35,374 nt of DNA from CAYZBF01 sp964476585 (GTDB taxonomy: Bacteria; Hydrothermota; UBA3072): positions 1 through 35,374 of the forward strand of contig CAYZBF010000023.1 of assembly GCA_964476585.1 (NCBI GenBank). The letters are read 5' to 3'. This document shows, in pieces, positions 8,257 to 14,335 of the stretch (positions are counted from its first letter, which is position 1; every line of letters starts with the position of its first letter). A program made the position numbers and the translations under genes. The notes under the pieces are model-generated. The model was given only the letters and a program-made list of their open reading frames with translations, had not been told where the DNA came from and made no database searches.

Positions 8257-9029
8257 AGAGATTAATACTCCTTGTAATTCTTATTGGGCTCTTAGTTGTT
8301 GTAGAGATAGAGTTTTTTGAATGGATCCCGCGAAGAGAAGGCGAAGAATTTTTATTCTTTCCTTCAGGCAAATTTGTAGGTGGAATCGCCTCAGGGTTTG
8401 AGAGTCTATTTGCGGATTTCATCTGGATAGAATCAGGTGTTTATTTTGGAGAACATAGAATAACAGACAGAGAATATCCCTTCCTATACCATATTCTAAA
8501 TGTTCTCACTGACCTTGATCCGAGATTCCTACCTGCTTATACCATCGGTGGTATTCTTATATCCGATGATGTAAAAAGGGTAGACCTCTCAATAAAATTA
8601 CTGAACAAAGGGATGTTCAACAATCCAAATCGATGGGAAGTCCCTTTTGTAAAAGGGTTCATTTACTACCTCTATACAAAAGACTATCGAGAAGCTTCAA
8701 AATGGTTCCTCATCTCTTCAATGAAAGAGGATGCTCCGGATATGGCACTTAAATTTGCCGCTTGGACTTTGGCATCTGGTGAGAGTGTTGACGTGGCACT
8801 TAAATTATGGCTCAGGCTTTACAATATTTCTAAAAGTCAACTTATGAAAGAAAAAACGATTAAGGGTTTAGCAACTATTCTCAGGAATCAGGTTTTGAAG
8901 TTCAAGGAGGATAGAGGATATTATCCGCATTCCCTTTCTGAAATGGTAGAAGCGGATTATATACCATTTGTACCCCGATTAGATATTGGAAAATTTACTT
9001 TAAAAGAAAATAAGATAATAATTGAGTAA
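8253..9029 (+). CDS. Membrane-anchored helical-repeat protein of unknown function, linked to the ABC transporter
   Basis: A 258-residue protein. It has one N-terminal transmembrane helix (about residues 3-20, LILLVILIGLLVVVEIEFF), a short linker, the conserved-looking segment SLFADFIWIESGVYFG, then helical pairs resembling degenerate TPRs (LDPRFLPAYTIGG, DYREASKWFLISS). The tail YYPHSLSEMVEADYIPFVP resembles C-terminal segments seen in pilin-like and related secreted proteins. The bulk is predicted to lie outside the cytoplasmic membrane. Proteins with an ADLxWL segment and TPR-like helices are often found beside ABC-2 transporters in Nitrospira- and Deltaproteobacteria-like genomes; I know no function for them. 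Its ATG overlaps the permease stop (ATGA). No ribosome site is visible, so it probably depends on translational coupling. Confidence 0.7.
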   Translation: MKRLILLVILIGLLVVVEIEFFEWIPRREGEEFLFFPSGKFVGGIASGFESLFADFIWIESGVYFGEHRITDREYPFLYHILNVLTDLDPRFLPAYTIGGILISDDVKRVDLSIKLLNKGMFNNPNRWEVPFVKGFIYYLYTKDYREASKWFLISSMKEDAPDMALKFAAWTLASGESVDVALKLWLRLYNISKSQLMKEKTIKGLATILRNQVLKFKEDRGYYPHSLSEMVEADYIPFVPRLDIGKFTLKENKIIIE

Positions 9030-9762
9030 ATCGAACAAATCTTTTACAAAAATAGCAAAGTACTATGACATTCTTATGGAGGATGTGGATTATGAAGGCT
9101 GGATTCAGTATATTCTTGATATGGCAGAACTTTATGATGTCAAACTAACCCCTATGATTGATCTCACTTGTGGAACGGGAAACTCAATGCTCCCATTCTT
9201 CGAGAATGGCATAAAATTGATAGGTGTGGATAATTCCTTAGAGATGTTAAAGATTGCAAAGCTAAAAATACCTGAACTATCTGTTATCCAGGCCACAGCA
9301 CAATGTCTACCTTTTTATCATTACTTCAACCTTGCGATATCAATATTTGATTCCCTCAATTATACACTGGACTATAACGACCTTTTAGATGCCTTTGATT
9401 CTATCCGGGAGACCCTTTTGCCAGAAAGTCATTTTATTTTCGATATGAATACTCCCTATGGACTCGGAATTATCTCAAATCATGATATAAGACGTGAGAA
9501 TACCAATTTAATAAGTGTCTGGCGGAACCTATATAATAGGAAAGAGAGGATACTCACCCTTCATCTAACCTTATTCATAAAGAGAGGTAATTTCTGGTCA
9601 AGGATAGATGAAATACACCGGGAGAGAGGATATAGTGAAGAGGAGGTTAGGATAGGGCTTCGTAAAGCAGGGTTTAAGATTTTAGGGACTTTTAAGTGTT
9701 TTGAACACGCCAGGGTTGACCGTTTCACAAAGAGAATTCTATACGTAGCAAAGGTTGAATAA
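9022..9762 (+). CDS. Class I SAM-dependent methyltransferase
   Basis: A 246-residue cytoplasmic enzyme with the Rossmann-type SAM fold. Motif I is MIDLTCGTGNS (about residues 45-55), the acidic residue after strand 2 is in LIGVDNS, and a motif IV-like segment is AISIFDSLNYT. The N-terminus FTKIAKYYDILMEDVDYEGW matches the usual lead of the YjiC/UbiE-like small-molecule methyltransferase group, so I keep the TTG start at 9022 even though no good ribosome site precedes it. It overlaps the preceding gene by 8 bases and is probably translated by coupling. Last gene of the operon; a strong hairpin follows. The substrate is unknown. Confidence 0.85.
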   Translation: MSKSNKSFTKIAKYYDILMEDVDYEGWIQYILDMAELYDVKLTPMIDLTCGTGNSMLPFFENGIKLIGVDNSLEMLKIAKLKIPELSVIQATAQCLPFYHYFNLAISIFDSLNYTLDYNDLLDAFDSIRETLLPESHFIFDMNTPYGLGIISNHDIRRENTNLISVWRNLYNRKERILTLHLTLFIKRGNFWSRIDEIHRERGYSEEEVRIGLRKAGFKILGTFKCFEHARVDRFTKRILYVAKVE

Positions 9763-9783
9763 ATAGGTCTTTCAGCCTGCAAA

Positions 9784-9820
9784 AGAAAAGAGGGGCAGTT
9801 AATACTTGCCCCTCTTTTCT
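9784..9820. terminator. Bidirectional intrinsic terminator between methyltransferase and groEL
   Basis: A perfect 14-bp stem (arms 9784-9797 and 9807-9820, core AGAGGGGCA/TGCCCCTCT) around a 9-base loop. The stem ends in TTTTCT on the plus strand, and on the minus strand it is followed by TTTTGC. It lies between two convergent operons and can serve both. Confidence 0.85.
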
Positions 9821-9837
9821 CACTTACATTCCTTCTA

Positions 9838-11475
9838 TTACATAGGAGGCATTCCAGCACCTGCTCCTGGTCCAACAGCCTCTTCTTTCTCTTCTTTACG
9901 TTCTGCTACCAGGGCCTCGGTGGTTGTAAGCAGTGATGCAACAGACGAAGCATTCTGGAGGGCTATCCTAGTGACCTTTGTGGGATCCAGAACGCCTGCC
10001 TCAATTAAATCCTCCATCTGTAAGGTTTCTGCATTGAATCCTATATTCTTCTCCTTCGCAACTTTAACATTTTCTACTATAACTGCTCCCTCTTCTCCTG
10101 CATTATTTGCAATCCATCTTAAAGGTTCGGGAAGTACCTTGGCTATAATACGAGAACCGAGTCGCTCATCTCCATCCAAGGTCTCACTGAATTTCAGAAT
10201 TGCAGGGATGGTTCTAATGAGACCTACACCTCCACCTGGGATGATACCTTCTTCGACTGCAGCTCTTGTTGCATGAAGTGCGTCTTCCACTCTTGCCTTT
10301 TTTTCCTTCATTTCAATTTCTGTTGCAGCACCGACCTTGATAACAGCAACTCCTCCAGAGAGTTTTGCAAGACGTTCCTGAAGTTTCTCTTTATCATAAT
10401 CAGAAGTAGTCGTTTCCATTGCTGCTTTTATCTGCTGTATTCTTCCATTTATATCCTCACTCTCACCTCTACCATCAATGATTGTGGTTGTGTCTTTGTC
10501 TATCTTTATCTTCTTAGCTCCCCCGAGGTCATCAATCTTGACATTCTCCAATTTCATTCCTACTTCCTCAGAGATAAATTGACCACCGGTGAGTACTGCT
10601 ATATCCTTTAGCATTTCCTTTCGTCTATCCCCGTACCCCGGAGCTTTAACAGCAGCTGCATTGAGGACTCCCCTCAATTTATTGACAACAAGAGTTGCTA
10701 GTGCCTCACCTTCTACACTTTCTGAAATAATAAGTAGAGGTTTACCCATCTGTGAAATCTTCTCCAGGAGAGGCAAAAGATCCTTCATCGCAGATATCTT
10801 ACCGTCATGCAAAAGAATAAATGCATCGTTCAGCTCGCATAGCATCTCTTCCTGGTCGGTGATAAAATATGGAGAAATGTATCCCCTATCAAATTGCATA
10901 CCTTCAACTACCTCAAGTTCAGTCTTCAGTCCTTTCCCTTCTTCTGCAGTTATAACTCCGTCTTTACCTGCTTTTTCCATGGCATCTGCTATAATCTTTC
11001 CAATCTCCTTATCATTGTTCGAAGAGATCGTAGCAACCTGTTCTATTTCTTTTCTATCCTTAATCTCTTCTGATAACTTCTCCAACTCTACCACTACTTT
11101 ATCCACTGCTTTAAGAATACCCCTCTTTAGAGCCATAGGATTTGCACCTGCCGCCACATTCTTCATTCCTTCTTTTAGAATTGCCTCCGCCAGGACCGTA
11201 GCAGTAGTAGTCCCATCACCTGCAACATCACTGGTCTGAGATGCAACTTCTTTTACCATCTGAGCACCCATATTCTCAAATGGATCACTTAACTCTATCT
11301 CTTTAGCAACAGTAACACCATCTTTAGTAATAGTTGGAGATCCCCAACTCTTTTCAAGGGCAACATTCCTACCTTTTGGGCCAAGAGTCACTCTTACGGT
11401 CTTTGCCAATTTGGTTACACCTCTTCTCAGGGCATCACTTGCGTCCTGTGCATAAATTATATCTTTTGCAGCCAT
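9838..11475 (-). CDS. groL: Chaperonin GroEL (60 kDa subunit)
   Basis: A 545-residue ATP-dependent folding chaperonin forming two stacked heptameric rings with GroES. Family blocks are all present: RVTLGPKGRNVALEKSWGSP near the start, the nucleotide-binding block VAGDGTTTATVLA (about residues 85-97), and AAVEEGIIPGGG near residue 405. The C-terminal tail is GPGAGAGMPPM, a variant of the usual GGM-rich tail. It starts with ATG 16 bases after groES, with AAGGAGG as ribosome site. A strong bidirectional terminator lies just beyond the stop. Confidence 0.98.
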   Translation of the reverse strand: MAAKDIIYAQDASDALRRGVTKLAKTVRVTLGPKGRNVALEKSWGSPTITKDGVTVAKEIELSDPFENMGAQMVKEVASQTSDVAGDGTTTATVLAEAILKEGMKNVAAGANPMALKRGILKAVDKVVVELEKLSEEIKDRKEIEQVATISSNNDKEIGKIIADAMEKAGKDGVITAEEGKGLKTELEVVEGMQFDRGYISPYFITDQEEMLCELNDAFILLHDGKISAMKDLLPLLEKISQMGKPLLIISESVEGEALATLVVNKLRGVLNAAAVKAPGYGDRRKEMLKDIAVLTGGQFISEEVGMKLENVKIDDLGGAKKIKIDKDTTTIIDGRGESEDINGRIQQIKAAMETTTSDYDKEKLQERLAKLSGGVAVIKVGAATEIEMKEKKARVEDALHATRAAVEEGIIPGGGVGLIRTIPAILKFSETLDGDERLGSRIIAKVLPEPLRWIANNAGEEGAVIVENVKVAKEKNIGFNAETLQMEDLIEAGVLDPTKVTRIALQNASSVASLLTTTEALVAERKEEKEEAVGPGAGAGMPPM

Positions 11476-11491
11476 CTCATTACCTCCTTAT

Positions 11492-11761
11492 TTACTCTAT
11501 CTTAGCAAGAATATCGTCTTCTTCCAGTATTAGATATTCCTCATCTTTGTATTCTACTTCTGTTCCACTAAATTTGCCAAATAGAATCCTGTCGCCCTTT
11601 TTTACTGGAAGAGGATCGTCGTCTTTGGAAACCTCTGCAACTGACTCAACAATACCCTGCTGAGGTTTCTCCTTTGCTGTATCCGGTATGATAATTTCTC
11701 CCTTCCCTTTTTTTTCTTTCACCCTCTTCACTAACACTCGTCTTCCTACTGGCTTTATCAT
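11492..11761 (-). CDS. groS: Co-chaperonin GroES (10 kDa subunit)
   Basis: An 89-residue lid protein of the GroEL chaperonin. The N-terminus is IKPVGRRVLVKRV, the mobile loop reads KGEIIIPDTAKEKPQQG, and the C-terminal part is KVEYKDEEYLILEEDDILA-like. The length is slightly short (94-97 is common) but complete. The start ATG has AAAGGAGG upstream. It is first gene of a two-gene operon with groEL. The leader carries a small hairpin (11777-11792) and no CIRCE element, so HrcA control is not evident here. Confidence 0.97.
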   Translation of the reverse strand: MIKPVGRRVLVKRVKEKKGKGEIIIPDTAKEKPQQGIVESVAEVSKDDDPLPVKKGDRILFGKFSGTEVEYKDEEYLILEEDDILAKIE

Positions 11762-11776
11762 TTACTTACCTCCTTT

Positions 11777-11792
11777 TTGTTGATTCCAACAA
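11777..11792 (-). promoter_or_regulatory. Leader hairpin just upstream of the groES ribosome site
   Basis: TTGTTG-GAAT-CAACAA forms a perfect 6-bp stem with a 4-base loop, ending a few bases before AAAGGAGG. It could modulate access to the ribosome site or protect the 5' end. It is not a CIRCE element (TTAGCACTC-N9-GAGTGCTAA). Confidence 0.4.
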
Positions 11793-11839
11793 CTTCCTAA
11801 TAGAGATATAAACAAAGGGTGGACTTCAAAACAATAATA

Positions 11840-11867
11840 ATGATACAACGATTATCAGATTTGTCAA
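11840..11867 (-). promoter_or_regulatory. Promoter of the groES-groEL operon
   Basis: The minus strand has TTGACA (11862-11867), a 16-base spacer and TATCAT (11840-11845). Spacer and -10 together contain TGATA-N7-TATCA, a short inverted repeat that could be an operator. This is a vegetative-type promoter; no heat-shock sigma signature is seen. Confidence 0.65.
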
Positions 11868-12054
11868 GGGGTGATAAATCAAATATCTTCGAATCAGTTA
11901 ATTAACATTCACTTTTGAACCCACGAAAAGTCTTTATATCACTATAAAAGATAAAATTATAAAATTCGAACTACGTGTGGAAGTTTGAGTCCATGAAATA
12001 TATGGATTACAAAAAACACGTTAAAAATTCCATTTACTTTACGGAAAGCTATTG
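11868..12054. other. AT-rich stretch between divergent groES and sigma-factor promoters
   Basis: No ORF with a ribosome site, no repeat and no RNA gene is recognised. A weak inverted repeat (TCCAT-N7-ATGGA, near 11990-12006) is the only structure noticed. Confidence 0.4.
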
Positions 12055-12083
12055 TTGACTACCGGTGGTCTTATATATATAAT
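12055..12083 (+). promoter_or_regulatory. Distal vegetative promoter (P1) of the ECF sigma operon with palindrome in the spacer
   Basis: TTGACT (12055-12060), a 17-base spacer and TATAAT (12078-12083). The palindrome GACTACCGGTGGTC (12057-12070) has one mismatched pair and overlaps the -35 and first half of the spacer, the usual place for a repressor operator. The start site would be near 12090, leaving a leader of about 236 nt with no clear gene. Confidence 0.65.
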
Positions 12084-12292
12084 AATTAAGAATGAAAAAA
12101 TTTTATCCATAGTTCGGAATATCTTTTTAACAATGTATATATGGTGTTATTCATGAATTTTTTTCTGTTATCAAGGCCACCTATGACTGGGAGAATTGAG
12201 TATATTCGAATCTCTTACTACTCATTCTTTCATATTACCTATTTACAGTATGCGCATGATATAGGTTCGCGGAGAGAAAGCGAGAAGAAAAC

Positions 12293-12318
12293 GGAACATA
12301 TTAGGGTTTTCTATCGTC
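12293..12318 (+). promoter_or_regulatory. ECF-type promoter (P2) directly before the sigma-factor gene
   Basis: GGAAC (12293-12297), 17 bases and CGTC (12315-12318) match the bipartite consensus shared by many ECF sigma factors (AAC in the -35, CGTC in the -10). The start site expected 7-8 bases after CGTC falls on the ATG at 12326, so this transcript would be leaderless. It suggests that the sigma factor drives its own operon. Confidence 0.7.
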
Positions 12319-12325
12319 TATAATT

Positions 12326-12784
12326 ATGAATTTAGGAATTGAATCAATCTATAGAACATACGGTGACTATATTTATAGATATATATATGGGATGGTTCAA
12401 AACAAAGCGGAAGCTGAGGATTTGTTGCAAGATACATTTGTAAAAGTAATGAAATCGGATACCAATGAGATAAAGAATATGAAGTCTTGGCTTATTACTA
12501 TAGCAAGGAACACGGTTTATGACCACTGGCGTCGGGAAAAAAGAAAGCGAAACTTAAATCCATTCATACGCCGTAAAAAACGTGACGTAGATCTAAAATT
12601 GGACATCGAAAGAGAGATCGAAAAATTATCGCCAAAATTAAAGGAGGTTATAATTCTAAGAGAAATCAATCAGTTGAACTATGAAGAAATAGCAAATATC
12701 CTGGGTGTAGAGATAGGGACTGTGAAATCCCGGTTAAGTAGAGCACGTAGAGAACTACGAATTTCTCTGGGAGAAGCATTGTGA
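12326..12784 (+). CDS. RNA polymerase sigma factor, ECF (sigma-70 family group IV)
   Basis: A 152-residue, two-domain sigma factor. Region 2 spans about residues 8-72 and includes YIYGMVQNKAEAEDLLQDTF and SWLITIARNTVYDHWRR. A basic linker follows, then region 4 (about 95-148) with the helix-turn-helix YEEIANILGVEIGTVKSRLSR. There is no region 1 or 3, as expected for ECF factors. The ATG has no ribosome site; it lies 7 bases after a CGTC -10 element, so an own-promoter leaderless mRNA is likely. It overlaps the anti-sigma gene (GTGA). The set with a zinc anti-sigma factor and an HtrA-like protein suggests control of an envelope response. Confidence 0.93.
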   Translation: MNLGIESIYRTYGDYIYRYIYGMVQNKAEAEDLLQDTFVKVMKSDTNEIKNMKSWLITIARNTVYDHWRREKRKRNLNPFIRRKKRDVDLKLDIEREIEKLSPKLKEVIILREINQLNYEEIANILGVEIGTVKSRLSRARRELRISLGEAL

Positions 12785-13209
12785 AATGTAGTGAGATAGA
12801 AGAACTATTATCTCCATATATTGATGGCGAACTAAACCGAGATAACATTATAAAGGTAGAGAATCATGTTGAAGAATGCAAGAAGTGCAAAAATTTATTA
12901 GAGGATCTTCAATCCATAAAGGAGATGGTAAGAGGAATAGAAATACCATATCCGTCAGAGAGTATAGGGAAAAGGATAGTAGATTACAGACGTAGTCGAA
13001 ATTATTTTCTCCGTTTCATTTTTAGCACCTCCTTGTTAACTGGTTTGGGAGCGCTCCTAATCCTGACTTTAGGCCACCCATCACATCTCGTTGAAGAGAA
13101 ACCAAAAGAATACTATATCATGAAGGAAGAGAAGAACCCATATATGGAAATTTTATATGAGACAGAAGGAAATTATATACTCACCAACTATGAAGGAGGA
13201 AGTCTCTAG
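12781..13209 (+). CDS. Zinc-finger (ZAS/zf-HC2) membrane anti-sigma factor
   Basis: A 142-residue single-pass membrane protein. The cytoplasmic N-terminal domain carries the zinc anti-sigma motif: Cys3, then His29-x3-Cys33-x2-Cys36 in NHVEECKKC. A transmembrane helix follows at about residues 74-98, then a 44-residue extracytoplasmic tail rich in Glu, Tyr and Asn. It should bind and hold the ECF sigma factor encoded just upstream. The GTG start overlaps the sigma stop (GTGA) and has GGGAG 7 bases upstream. The TAG stop is in the same frame as the next gene, with only seven sense codons before that gene's ATG. The tail is a plausible contact for the secreted HtrA-like protein that follows. Confidence 0.88.
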   Translation: MKCSEIEELLSPYIDGELNRDNIIKVENHVEECKKCKNLLEDLQSIKEMVRGIEIPYPSESIGKRIVDYRRSRNYFLRFIFSTSLLTGLGALLILTLGHPSHLVEEKPKEYYIMKEEKNPYMEILYETEGNYILTNYEGGSL

Positions 13210-13230
13210 GGAGTAAAAAGCAAGGGTTTT

Positions 13231-14286
13231 ATGACTATCCTATTATTATTACTTTCCACTTATCTTTCAGAAGTAGATAAGGAAATAAGACAACTAGAAG
13301 GCAAGCTATCGCCGTACGTGGTCAGTGTTCACACTCCAGAAGGTAATATTAGTATGACCGGCACGGTTATTGAGGCTCATAGCGTTGTTACAGTATGTTT
13401 TGTAAGAGAAGGCGAACCTCTACAAATAGAAGACAAGTTTGGCAATCTCAGCAGAGCAAAAAGTGTGGGTCTAGATCCTGTCACAGGAGTCACATTAATA
13501 GAGACAGAGGAAGATTTTCGTACTCCTCCACTCTCCAAGAAACTGGAGGAAGGGCAACTTTGTTATGTCTATGGCAACTCTTTCGGAAAAATGGGGATGA
13601 TAGGCATTGGATTTATCCAGAGTCCCGAAGGGATCTCCTTCAACATTTCTCTCCCTCTTTCTCCAGGAAATAATGGGGCGGGAGTCTTTGACGTTAATGG
13701 GCGTTTACTTGGAATAGTTGGAGGTAGGGTAACCCGTTCTAGTTCTCTATTCAATTGGCGTGGAGTTACCAATCCCGGTAATTTTGCTGAGATAATAAAA
13801 GTCGCCTATCTGTTAAATACGATAGAGCAAATAAAGAGAATGGGCACTGTCAAAAGAGGTTGGTTAGGACTTGTGGTCAGGAATGCCCCCGGTGGTATGG
13901 GAGTCACAGTTGAAGATATTATAAAAGGGTCACCTGCTCAATTATCTGGCATTCAAGAACATGACCTAATTATTGCCCTTAATGGCAACAATATATCTAA
14001 TATGGAAAGATTTAAAGAATTAGTTCTTGCAGAATCTCCTGGTGAAAAAGTGAGAATTACAATTATAAGGAGAAAGGAACGGTTAGAGTTTCCAGTTCAG
14101 TTAGAAGAAAGGCAAAGCGGGATTGACTGGGAACGGCTGGCACCTGATTTCAAAATCGAAAAAATCACACCAAAACAGTTTGAAGAAGAAAAGGAATCGA
14201 TGAAGGAGGAATTTATGGAACAGCTCCTTCGTCTCTCAAAAGAAATTGAATTATTAAAAAAACAAATCGAAGAAAAAGATTATTAA
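13231..14286 (+). CDS. HtrA/DegP-like protein with a degenerate catalytic triad, PDZ domain and C-terminal coiled coil
   Basis: A 351-residue protein of the trypsin-like/PDZ (HtrA) family. It has a short hydrophobic lead (residues 3-12), a protease-like domain (about 20-200), a PDZ domain (about 208-292, with GSPAQLSGIQEHDLIIALNG) and a coiled coil (about 315-350, rich in Glu/Lys). All three catalytic positions are changed when matched to HtrA landmarks. LTNxHVV becomes VVTVCFV (His replaced by Phe57), DPxxD becomes DPVTG (Asp replaced by Gly86), and GNSGG becomes GNNGA (Ser replaced by Asn148). The frame is otherwise intact, so this is a pseudoprotease rather than a decaying gene. It probably acts outside the membrane as a sensor or scaffold for the upstream sigma/anti-sigma pair. 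AAGGG precedes the ATG; a terminator follows. Confidence 0.85.
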   Translation: MTILLLLLSTYLSEVDKEIRQLEGKLSPYVVSVHTPEGNISMTGTVIEAHSVVTVCFVREGEPLQIEDKFGNLSRAKSVGLDPVTGVTLIETEEDFRTPPLSKKLEEGQLCYVYGNSFGKMGMIGIGFIQSPEGISFNISLPLSPGNNGAGVFDVNGRLLGIVGGRVTRSSSLFNWRGVTNPGNFAEIIKVAYLLNTIEQIKRMGTVKRGWLGLVVRNAPGGMGVTVEDIIKGSPAQLSGIQEHDLIIALNGNNISNMERFKELVLAESPGEKVRITIIRRKERLEFPVQLEERQSGIDWERLAPDFKIEKITPKQFEEEKESMKEEFMEQLLRLSKEIELLKKQIEEKDY

Positions 14287-14287
14287 A

Positions 14288-14335
14288 GGTAAGGATCCCT
14301 CTTCCCCCCTCAGGTTGGGATCCTTATCCTTTTTT
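14288..14335 (+). terminator. Intrinsic terminator of the ECF sigma operon
   Basis: The arms AAGGATCC (14291-14298) and GGATCCTT (14318-14325), extended by three pairs with one bulge, are followed by six T (14330-14335). The right arm overlaps the stop codon of the convergent rarA gene. Confidence 0.85.

Noticed and set aside
10589..11239. Long open frames antisense to groEL
   Set aside because: They are explained by codon bias of the highly conserved groEL gene on the other strand.
12205..12213. TTCGAATCT resembling a tRNA T-loop
   Set aside because: The flanking bases do not form a T-stem, and no acceptor or anticodon arm can be built upstream.
12141..12323. 60-codon frame in the leader of the sigma operon
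   Set aside because: No ribosome site, an odd composition and no recognisable family; it is more likely part of an untranslated leader.
13231..14286. HtrA-like gene as a pseudogene
   Set aside because: The frame is uninterrupted, the PDZ and coiled coil are well formed, and it has a terminator and operon position; the change is limited to catalytic positions.
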